Source: JACDAN01 sp963842235 (lineage in GTDB: Bacteria; Actinomycetota; Thermoleophilia; Gaiellales; Gaiellaceae). From it: 64,000 nt of DNA. The notes below the pieces were generated by a model, which did not search any database, was not told the DNA's origin, and was given only the letters and a program-made list of their open reading frames with translations. The stretch lies in the NCBI GenBank assembly GCA_963842235.1, contig CAWJFT010000001.1:186001-250000 (forward strand), in the 5' to 3' direction. Below, piece after piece: positions 53,313-59,847 of this stretch. Position 1 is the stretch's first letter, and the number at the start of each line of letters is the position of its first letter. The position numbers and the translations under genes were made by a program.

Positions 53313-53587
53313 CCGGTCTCCTCGCATCGCGATTGCGCGCGCGGCGCCCGCGAACGTCTCATCATCGGAAGCTTCCCGCCGGTCATTCTACGGCTGGTGC
53401 TGCCGAGGAGGACTGCCAACGTGATGCCACGGTGAGCGGCAGGGTGCGGCGCGGGCCGCGCCTTTACAAGTCCTGTTGCCTAGAGAGATGACAGCGGATG
53501 GAGCCTCTATGGAGCCCCGTGGTTGCAACCGATGGCAATCAGTGGCGAATCAGATCTGCGCGGAAACCGCAAAAACAAGCGAAATCC

Positions 53588-53613
53588 GTTGCCGTCGGTT
53601 GCCACCAGTTGCC
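53588..53613 (+). repeat. Three GTTGCC direct repeats, 10-bp period
   Basis: GTTGCC at 53588, 53598 and 53608, each followed by a different four-base spacer. One helical turn apart, they could bind a protein on one face, for example an integrase arm-binding domain beside the tRNA-like fragment. Confidence 0.5.
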
Positions 53614-53624
53614 GCTCGCAGCGC

Positions 53625-53668
53625 ATGGTAAGGAGGGGGTCGACGGTTCGAGTTCGTCAGAGGACTTG
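53625..53668 (+). repeat. tRNA-Thr-like 3' half, copy 2 (possible attachment-site remnant)
   Basis: Nearly identical to the copy at 49612 over about 44 bases, with one fewer G and four substitutions. With this G-run length the anticodon loop ATGGTAA, stem and variable-loop spacing is exactly tRNA-like. A different hairpin (AAACCC/GGGTTT, 53674-53698) follows. No 5' half. Confidence 0.6.
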
Positions 53669-53949
53669 AACAGAAACCCTACGAATGTCGAGGGGTTTGT
53701 GTTGCCTGCACTGGCGAGATGTCGACGCTTCGCCGGTACGAGACGGGTACATTTTGGGACTGGCGGGCACGCCATTGCCAAACGCAAGCAGGACTGCGAT
53801 AGGGAGTCAGTTTCGCGCCAGCGCGGGCAACGCCAACCGCCCGTTTGCAGGAATTTTTTAGGTGAGTGGTCGCGATCGAGTGTCTCGACCGCGCTCAGGT
53901 TGTGTCGCGCGGCGTCGCACGCAGGCGTGCAACCGATGAATCCGGGCAC

Positions 53950-55512
53950 CTACTGCCCTCGGCTGGCGGGATCGACGCCGGCGAAGGTGAGGAAGTCCTT
54001 CATGCGGAAGGAGGACCCGGCCGGTGTCAGCGCGGGCATCCACTTCGGCTTCTGCATCAGGTAGGAGCGCGGGTCGCTCTGCAGCAGCCCGATCAGCACC
54101 TCGGCGACGATGCGTCCGCCGACCGGGCCAAGGTGCAGGCCGTCCGTGACGAGCTCCGCCTCCTTGAGCACGTAGTACCAAAGCGGCGTGCTCGACTGGA
54201 ACCCGTACGGCTGCAGCTCGCTCAGGTCGTCGTCGCTGAGCGGTATGACGCCGATAGCGCGCGCGACCGACTGGCCGGAGGGAAGGCTCCAGGTGAGCTG
54301 ACGCAGGAGGTTCCGCTGCGCGAGCGACTGCGGAGCGTCGTGGCTGGCGATCGCGCCGAGGGGGAGGTTGAAGAGCGGCGTGGAGAGCTTCGTGTCGATG
54401 CGCTTGTTCGGCTTCACCTCGCCGTCGGCGAAGTCGAAGAACGTCTGCCAGCCGACGAAGCGCCGCGGCGCGCGTACGCCGCCGCGCAGGTCGACCGGAT
54501 CCGATTGCCCCTCGCCGGCGGGATCGAAGACCATGCCGAAGAACGGCTGGCCGTCGTCGCCGCCCAGGTTCGCACGGTAGGAGGGACGCACCATGCTGTG
54601 CCCAAAGCGGTACGCGCCGGCCTGGAACTCGACCGGGATGAAGCCTTGGCGCATGCGCGGCTTGTAGAAGCGGCGCCTGTTGCGCAGCACGTCGTCGACC
54701 AGCACCTGTCCGACGATCTGGGGCAGGAACTCGTGCAGGACGAGCCAGTGGTAGTGCCAGGTGGTCAGCTGCCGCGCCTTCTTGAAGGTCGAGCCGCCCT
54801 TGTAGCCGTCGGCGCGCGCCCAATCGACCGCGTTGTTGTGGAAGAGGACGAACGCGCACTGCAGCCCGGCGATGATCAGGTGCTCGTCGTTGCGCGGATC
54901 CGGAATCACCGCGCTGTTGTCCTCGAGCCGCGGCAGGTCCTCGAACCGGCCGCCGAAGCCGATGCGCAGCTTGTCCCGGTCGGCCGGATCGTAGAGCTGC
55001 GGGCTCGCGACCGGCCCTTGCCCGTACAGGGAGTCGAGATCCAGTGACGGCGTCCGGGCGTTCACCGACGCGCTCGGATCGGTCGGCACCCCCAAAGGCG
55101 AGCTTGTGTCGAAGGTGATGTCGTGGTCGACGAACTGGCCGAAGAACGTCGTCCCCGCGGTATGCGTCGGGTTGTTCGGGTTATTCGCGCTCAGGCTCGG
55201 ATCGGTGATCAACAACACCGGCCCCTTGCTCAGATCGTCATTCGCGTCGAGCAGCCCACCCGGCTTACCAAGGTCTGCCAGCGCAGCCCGGACCGCATCG
55301 CTCGCCCCCGCAAATGGCGGCAGCTTCGGAAACATGCGTCCGAACGTCGTCGGGCCCGTCGCGACAGTTGCGCTCCGCGCCGCCTGCGCCCGCGGCGCGA
55401 ACGCACCCACGCCACCCGACAGCGCGACCGCACCCGCTCCAGCACCCGCGCGTTTCAGGAAACCACGCCTGCTAAAGCGCGAAGGCTTCGATTGTTCCCC
55501 GGACCTACTCAT
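53950..55512 (-). CDS. Tat-exported heme peroxidase (animal peroxidase/cyclooxygenase superfamily)
   Basis: 520 residues. Twin-arginine signal RFSRRGFLKRAGAGAGAVAL at the N-terminus. Peroxidase features: TFFGQFVDHDITFD with the distal histidine region, RNDEHLIIAGLQCAFVLFHN, and AYRFGHSMVRPSY with the likely proximal His. These match the bacterial branch of the animal haem peroxidase superfamily. It would oxidise substrates with hydrogen peroxide outside the cytoplasmic membrane after folding with haem inside, which explains Tat export. The upstream 63-residue secreted protein is 26 bases before its start, so both form an operon under a 16-bp palindrome at 55816. Confidence 0.92.
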   Translation of the reverse strand: MSRSGEQSKPSRFSRRGFLKRAGAGAGAVALSGGVGAFAPRAQAARSATVATGPTTFGRMFPKLPPFAGASDAVRAALADLGKPGGLLDANDDLSKGPVLLITDPSLSANNPNNPTHTAGTTFFGQFVDHDITFDTSSPLGVPTDPSASVNARTPSLDLDSLYGQGPVASPQLYDPADRDKLRIGFGGRFEDLPRLEDNSAVIPDPRNDEHLIIAGLQCAFVLFHNNAVDWARADGYKGGSTFKKARQLTTWHYHWLVLHEFLPQIVGQVLVDDVLRNRRRFYKPRMRQGFIPVEFQAGAYRFGHSMVRPSYRANLGGDDGQPFFGMVFDPAGEGQSDPVDLRGGVRAPRRFVGWQTFFDFADGEVKPNKRIDTKLSTPLFNLPLGAIASHDAPQSLAQRNLLRQLTWSLPSGQSVARAIGVIPLSDDDLSELQPYGFQSSTPLWYYVLKEAELVTDGLHLGPVGGRIVAEVLIGLLQSDPRSYLMQKPKWMPALTPAGSSFRMKDFLTFAGVDPASRGQ

Positions 55513-55538
55513 CGGTGCTCCTCTCCTGCCACTCGCTC

Positions 55539-55730
55539 TTATTTCCCGTAGAAGCCGTACGTCGAGGGCGCAACCTGGACTGGCCCGTAGGCCGGACCCA
55601 GCGGCGTGCCCCAGTCGCGGGAAAGCTCGAACCGCTCGCTATGCGGCTGGCGGCTGCTGTCCGCTGCGACGACAGCAGGAGTAGCAGCGACCCCGATGAC
55701 GATGCCGATGACGAGTGCGATGCGCCTCAT
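55539..55730 (-). CDS. Small secreted protein co-transcribed with the heme peroxidase
   Basis: 63 residues from ATG 55730, with GGAGG five bases before. A signal peptide (RIALVIGIVIGVAATPAVVAA) is followed by about 40 residues rich in Ser, Gly, Pro and Tyr, ending VAPSTYGFYGK. No family. It lies just upstream of the peroxidase in the same direction. It may assist or protect the enzyme, or simply be a cell-surface peptide. Confidence 0.65.
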   Translation of the reverse strand: MRRIALVIGIVIGVAATPAVVAADSSRQPHSERFELSRDWGTPLGPAYGPVQVAPSTYGFYGK

Positions 55731-55815
55731 GAGCGCCTCCTTCCGTCCACGATCTCCATGACTCGACCGTAGGAGGCGATTGCGCTCTTGTCGTTCGCGC
55801 CGGCGACGTTGCAAC

Positions 55816-55831
55816 TGTCACCGTCGTGACA
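55816..55831. promoter_or_regulatory. Palindrome TGTCAC-CGTC-GTGACA
   Basis: Perfect inverted repeat with a four-base centre, 86 bases upstream of the start of the peroxidase operon. Candidate operator. No other copy was noticed. Confidence 0.45.
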
Positions 55832-55867
55832 CGCGTCGGTTAGGTGACAAGCCGCACGGTTGCGAGG

Positions 55868-56087
55868 CTACCCCAGGAGCCGCGACGTCCGAACCTCCCG
55901 GGCCCGATCATCGAGCGCGGACAACAGCCGTTTCAGCTCGGCAAGATGCGCACGAAAGTCGTGGACGCGACGACACGCCGGTGCGATCGCGTCCAGAGGA
56001 CTAGCCGGATCCGCGTCGAGCGCCGCAAGCCGATGCTCGAGGCGCTTGAGCTCCGCACCCAGGATGAGCGAGTAGCCCGACCATCCT
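55868..56087 (-). CDS. Small helical protein, uncertain
   Basis: A minus-strand frame after a TGA near 56087 runs to TAG at 55868. It encodes a coiled-coil-like stretch (ELKRLEHRLAALDADPASPL, then HLAELKRLLSALDDRAREVR). No ATG, GTG or TTG start is seen in frame, so the 5' end may be displaced by an indel. It may be the tail of a separate gene or of the MmcQ-like gene. Confidence 0.3.
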
Positions 56088-56415
56088 CAGAGAGCTTCCG
56101 CAGCCCCGCCTCGGTGACGAGCCGCCGTGGATTCGCCAGCACGATGCAAATCCGTTCCTTTAGGGCGGTGTCGAGCTCGAGCCAGGCTTCAGGCATCGTG
56201 GCCGGTGGAGGGCCCGGCACCCTCGAGCGATAGAGCGTGATCGTGGGACTCGATGAGCTTGACCGTGATCAGCGGCGGACCCGTTGCCTCGTCGTGGCCG
56301 AGGAAGACGAAGATCTTTCCGTTTACCTTGGCGACGCGCTCGCCCCAGGGAAAGTCCTCCGCGGCACCGGGGAGTGACAGCGGAACGCCCGTAGCTGAGC
56401 CCGGAGATCGGCCAT
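56080..56415 (-). pseudogene. MmcQ/YjbR-family protein, frameshifted
   Basis: Starting at ATG 56415 (MADLRAQLRAF), one shift leads to LSLPGAAEDFPWGERVAKVN, then KIFVFLGHDEATGPPLITVK and ESHDHALSLEGAGPS. A second shift near 56190 leads to AWLELDTALKERICIVLANP and RLVTEAGLRKLSED. This order matches the MmcQ/YjbR fold. Two indels in about 330 bases. The function of the family is unknown beyond DNA-binding-like structure. Confidence 0.65.
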
Positions 56416-56431
56416 CGGCACTACACGAACG

Positions 56432-56797
56432 TCATGTCATCGACGGGCTTGGCGAAAGCGGACTGGGGTGTCGTGGCTCGTACAGGCCGAGTTCGCCGCC
56501 GCCGGGCAGCCGGATCGCGGTAACGAGGCCGAACCCCTCGTCGCTTACCGACCGGCTGAACTCGACTCCCTTCGCCTCCAGCTCCTCGACTGTGGCGCGA
56601 ACGTCGTCGCACATCAGGTAGAGCTCGTGCCGGCCGTCCTCGTCGGTGGGATGGGCGGCCAGCTCGGCGGGTGGGAGGGCAAAGATCAGCCACCCATCCC
56701 CGGCGTCAACGGACGACAGCTCGAGCACGTCGCGGAAGAAGGCGCGATCCGCCTCTGCGTCCGTGGTGAAGATGACTGCGTGGACTCCGGTGATCAT
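56432..56797 (-). CDS. VOC-family protein 2
   Basis: 121 residues, two glyoxalase-like halves: MITGVHAVIFTTDAEADRAF and later HELYLMCDDVRATVEELEAK, with GFGLVTAIRLPGGGELGLYE near the end. His6 and a C-terminal Glu are plausible metal ligands. ATG 56797 follows AGGAGGTCGAAG. Not repeat-bounded like the VOC gene at 26590, and not close to it in sequence. Confidence 0.88.
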   Translation of the reverse strand: MITGVHAVIFTTDAEADRAFFRDVLELSSVDAGDGWLIFALPPAELAAHPTDEDGRHELYLMCDDVRATVEELEAKGVEFSRSVSDEGFGLVTAIRLPGGGELGLYEPRHPSPLSPSPSMT

Positions 56798-56875
56798 CTT
56801 CGACCTCCTTGCTTAAGCGTCAGTGCGCCGACCTGGACGAGCCTCATCTATCTGCAGGCGATTCTGGATCTCTCT

Positions 56876-57142
56876 TTAGGCGGCCGTGATCCCGCATTGG
56901 CCGGCCGAATCATTGATGCGCCCCTTCACCATGCCGCAGGGAACGACAAACGGCTTCTTCGTGCACTGGATGTGCAGCTCTTCCGCGCTCGCGTCGTAAC
57001 TCCATGCCAGCGTGAAACCTCTTTCGCTCGCCTCTCCGTGATCCGAGTCGATGCGGATGCCGTATTCGCGCCTTACTACCTCCTTTGCGCATTCCCATTT
57101 TGAGGAGTCAACGCCGGAGTAGTTCAAGGGGTCACAAGCCAC
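56876..57142 (-). CDS. Small hypothetical protein
   Basis: 88 residues from GTG 57142, with AGGAGGT eight bases before. Composition is less GC-biased than the surroundings. The protein (WECAKEVVRREYGIRIDSDH ... FVVPCGMVKGRINDSAGQCG) has four cysteines and no membrane segment. I recognise it only as a recurring short hypothetical type; function unknown. Confidence 0.6.
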   Translation of the reverse strand: MACDPLNYSGVDSSKWECAKEVVRREYGIRIDSDHGEASERGFTLAWSYDASAEELHIQCTKKPFVVPCGMVKGRINDSAGQCGITAA

Positions 57143-57184
57143 TCCACTTCACCTCCTGGGCTCGCTCGACGATGCCCCCGCGCT

Positions 57185-57469
57185 CTAATAGCTGACGACG
57201 TCAACCTCCTCGCAGAGGATGACGGTCGGCTCTCCTTGAACGCCCGCCTGCTCCATCTCTTCCTTCAGGGCGGGATCTGCCAGGAAGCTGCCGGCGCGCT
57301 CCTCTGCGGGGAACTCGACCAAGACGACGACGTCGTTGGGATCGTCGAGCGATCGATAGAGCCGATGTCCCGTCGCGCCATGCTTGGTGCGGACGATCCC
57401 TCCCTGCTCGTCAAAGACGGGCTTCCAGCCGGCGAAGTCACGAACTCGATGTTGGACAAGGATGATCAG
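57185..57469 (-). CDS. Antibiotic-monooxygenase-like (ABM/cyclase-type) protein with CTG start
   Basis: 94 residues. GGAGGT (57475-57480) precedes a CTG codon at 57469 by five bases, and translation from it gives a normal family N-terminus, with Ile-Ile-Leu-Val-Gln-His then VRDFAGWKPVFDEQGGIVRT, HRLYRSLDDPNDVVVLVEFP and ADPALKEEMEQAGVQGEP. The in-frame stop TAA lies just upstream at 57473, so CTG is the only good start. Programs that need ATG/GTG/TTG would miss the gene. It faces the HxlR regulator and shares the palindromic operator region. Confidence 0.75.
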   Translation of the reverse strand: MIILVQHRVRDFAGWKPVFDEQGGIVRTKHGATGHRLYRSLDDPNDVVVLVEFPAEERAGSFLADPALKEEMEQAGVQGEPTVILCEEVDVVSY

Positions 57470-57508
57470 GAGTTACCTCCGTGGTTGTGGGCAAGTGTTG
57501 GGGACCGC

Positions 57509-57531
57509 ACAGGTTCACTGGGTGAACTTGT
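57509..57531. promoter_or_regulatory. HxlR-type palindromic operator
   Basis: ACAGGTTCAC (57509-57518), TGG, GTGAACTTGT (57522-57531): nine of ten positions pair. It lies midway between the divergent ABM-like gene and the HxlR gene, 31 bases upstream of the latter, as expected of an autoregulatory site. Confidence 0.65.
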
Positions 57532-57562
57532 CGCAGTCGGCGGCACGCGTCAAGGTGGTCGC

Positions 57563-58267
57563 ATGCAGAGCTACGGTCAGTTCTGTCCGGTTGCCCTCGG
57601 GGCCGAGGTCTTCGCCGAGCGCTGGACGCCGCTCATTCTGCGCGAGCTGCTCCTCGGCAGCCACCGCTTCAGCGAGCTTCGGCGCGGCCTTCCACGCATC
57701 TCGCGCAACCTGCTGACCCAGCGCCTGGCCTCGCTCGAGCGGGCCGGACTGATCGAGCGTCAGCAGCGCTCAAACGGCCACGGCTACGACTACCACCTGA
57801 CCTCGGCCGGTGAGGAGCTGCGGCCCGTTGTGACAGCCCTGGGCACCTGGGGCTACAAGTGGGCGGCGAGCGAGCTGCAGGAGGACAACCTCGACCCTGG
57901 CCTGCTCATGTGGTTCCTGCGCCGACGCGTCAGGGTCGAGAACCTGCCGGAGTCGCGGGTCGTGGCCCGCTTCGACTTCCACGCCCAGGGAGTGCGGTCT
58001 TTCTGGCTCGAGGGGCAGCAGTCTTTCTGGCTCATCCTCGAGCGGCCGGCGGTCGACCTCTGTCTCAGCGACCCGGGCTTCGAGGTCGACCTGACGGTGA
58101 ATGCCGATGTCGCAGAGTTGACGCGGGTCTACCTCGGGCACATCAGCCTCATACAAGCGATCAGAGAGGGATCGGTGGAGGTTGTCGGGGACAGCGAGCT
58201 CCGCAGCGGTTTTCACGACTGGATCGGCATCAGTCCCTTCGCGAACGCGACGTCATCGCCTAGCTGA
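57563..58267 (+). CDS. HxlR-family transcriptional regulator with C-terminal SCP2-like domain
   Basis: 234 residues from ATG 57563; upstream frame is not family-like. The HxlR winged helix covers residues about 5-95: CPVALGAEVFAERWTPLILR, then LPRISRNLLTQRLASLERAG and GYDYHLTSAGEEL. A C-terminal region of about 120 residues with SFWLILERPAVDLCLSDPGF is typical of HxlR proteins with an SCP2-like ligand pocket. Probably a ligand-responsive repressor of the divergent ABM-like gene. Confidence 0.9.
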   Translation: MQSYGQFCPVALGAEVFAERWTPLILRELLLGSHRFSELRRGLPRISRNLLTQRLASLERAGLIERQQRSNGHGYDYHLTSAGEELRPVVTALGTWGYKWAASELQEDNLDPGLLMWFLRRRVRVENLPESRVVARFDFHAQGVRSFWLEGQQSFWLILERPAVDLCLSDPGFEVDLTVNADVAELTRVYLGHISLIQAIREGSVEVVGDSELRSGFHDWIGISPFANATSSPS

Positions 58268-58369
58268 CGACCTCCGAACGCTCCGCGCAGGTTCATTTTT
58301 AGGGCTTGTCTCCGGGCCGGCCGGCTGCCCATGGTGCAGCGGGGTCCCTACCGGAGAGGAGAACTGCGG

Positions 58370-59671
58370 ATGAGAAAAAGATTCACCACCGGCCTCGCCG
58401 CGATGCTTGGGCTGATCGCTGTCTTGGCGTTGGGGCCGGCCGGAACGTCGGCCGCGCCCGGCGATAACGCCGTCGTCCACTGGAACGGCGTCGCCACAAC
58501 GGCGATCGCCGCCGGCCCTACGCCGACGACCCTCCGTCCACCCGCCAGCAGCAGCGTGCTCGGCGCCATGGTGAACGGCGCGATGTACGACGCCGTCGCT
58601 GCCGTCGAGGGCGGTCTCGAGCCGTTCGCCACCGGTGTGACAGCACCCCCCGGCGCATCGGCAGATGCTGCTGTGGCGCAGGCGGCGAGAGACGTTCTCG
58701 TCGTCCGCGTGCCGGGGCAAGCGCCGGCCGTCCAGACCGCTTACGACGCGTACATGGCGTCGATTCCGAACGGGCCTGCGAAGGACGGAGGCAAGGCGGT
58801 GGGTGCGGCCGCGGCAGCCGGAATGCTCGCGATGCGGACCGGCGACCACTTCGACGACGTCGTTCCCTACGTCCAGCCTCCGACCGGGCCGGGCGTGTTC
58901 GAGCCGATCGCGCCGACGCCGCCCGTGGACGTCAAGCTGCCGCTCGTTCGCCCTTTCACCTACGAGTCGCAGTCTGCATACCGGCCGCGTGGCCCGCTCG
59001 AGCTGACGAGCAAGCGCTACGCACGAGCCGTGGCGGAGGTGCAGGCGTACGGCCGCGTCGACAGCGCCGTTCGAACGCCGGCGCAGACCGAGACCGTCCG
59101 CTTCTTTACCGAAAGCCCCTTCATCCAGTTCAACCGCACCGTGCGTGAGCTGGCGATCGCGCGTGGACTCGACCTGCGCGAGTCGGCGCGGCTGCTCGGG
59201 TACATGAACGTCGCGACGGCGGACACGATGATCGCCTGCTGGGAGGCCAAGTACCACTACATGTTCTGGCGCCCGAATCATGCGATCCAGCGCGCGGACA
59301 CCGACGGGAACCCGGCCACTTCGCCGGACACGACCTGGCTGCCGCTGATCGTCGGTAACCACCCGGAGTACCCGTCCGGCCACGCGTGCGGCACCGCCGC
59401 CCTGACCGAGTCGCTGCGCGACTACTTCGGAACGAAGCACGTCGAGTTCGTGATGTCCAGCACCGCCGTCGGCGCCGGCCCGCCACGGACGTACGACAAC
59501 GTGGATGACCTCGTCGCCGACGTCGAGAACGCCCGCGTCTGGGGCGGTCTGCACTTCCGCACGACAATGACGAGGACCGCCAAGTACTTCCCGCGCATCG
59601 CCCGCGACGTCGGGCGGAAGTACTTCCTCGACGACGACGGCCGAAAAGGCAACAAGCACAACGACGACTGA
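58370..59671 (+). CDS. Secreted vanadium-dependent haloperoxidase-like (PAP2 superfamily) protein 2
   Basis: 433 residues, intact. ATG 58370 follows GGAGAGGAGAACTGCGG. Signal peptide FTTGLAAMLGLIAVLALGPA. Vanadate/phosphate-site motifs are FWRPNHAIQR, NHPEYPSGHACGT and ARVWGGLHFRTTM. The C-terminus is Lys/Asp-rich. Same domain order as the broken copy at 45019. With the heme peroxidase, the window carries three exported peroxidase-type enzymes. Oxidised substrate unknown. Confidence 0.92.
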   Translation: MRKRFTTGLAAMLGLIAVLALGPAGTSAAPGDNAVVHWNGVATTAIAAGPTPTTLRPPASSSVLGAMVNGAMYDAVAAVEGGLEPFATGVTAPPGASADAAVAQAARDVLVVRVPGQAPAVQTAYDAYMASIPNGPAKDGGKAVGAAAAAGMLAMRTGDHFDDVVPYVQPPTGPGVFEPIAPTPPVDVKLPLVRPFTYESQSAYRPRGPLELTSKRYARAVAEVQAYGRVDSAVRTPAQTETVRFFTESPFIQFNRTVRELAIARGLDLRESARLLGYMNVATADTMIACWEAKYHYMFWRPNHAIQRADTDGNPATSPDTTWLPLIVGNHPEYPSGHACGTAALTESLRDYFGTKHVEFVMSSTAVGAGPPRTYDNVDDLVADVENARVWGGLHFRTTMTRTAKYFPRIARDVGRKYFLDDDGRKGNKHNDD

Positions 59672-59681
59672 CAAAGGCAAC

Positions 59682-59713
59682 CCGGGCGGGCCGACCCCCA
59701 GCGGCCCGCCCGG
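59682..59713 (+). terminator. 11-bp hairpin terminator after haloperoxidase 2
   Basis: CCGGGCGGGCC (59682-59692), ten-base loop, GGCCCGCCCGG (59703-59713), starting 10 bases after the stop. No T-run follows. Confidence 0.7.
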
Positions 59714-59847
59714 TGACGCTCGGGCTCAAACCTCCGCCGCTCTCTGAAGATCAGCGGAGTTGGTCGGTGACGTCATCGTCCCGGGCTTGCGCAAGGCTCC
59801 AGCCTTGCTATGCGAGTGCCCGTAATGGGAATACCCCAGAGACGGCG

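Larger units (their letters stand above)
53328..53949. other. Gene-free region with tRNA-like fragment and GTTGCC repeats
   Basis: 620 bases between two minus-strand genes. It holds the GGTTGCAACC palindrome (53521-53530), three GTTGCC repeats with a 10-bp period (53588-53613), the second tRNA-Thr-like 3' half (53625) and a hairpin (53674-53698). ORFs crossing it are translations of these elements, not genes. Confidence 0.55.

Noticed and set aside
53498..54064. 188-codon plus-strand ORF crossing the second tRNA-like fragment
   Set aside because: Translation of non-coding repeats plus antisense of the heme peroxidase.
58253..59680. 475-codon minus-strand ORF across haloperoxidase 2
   Set aside because: Same antisense artefact; the plus-strand gene has signal peptide and active-site motifs.
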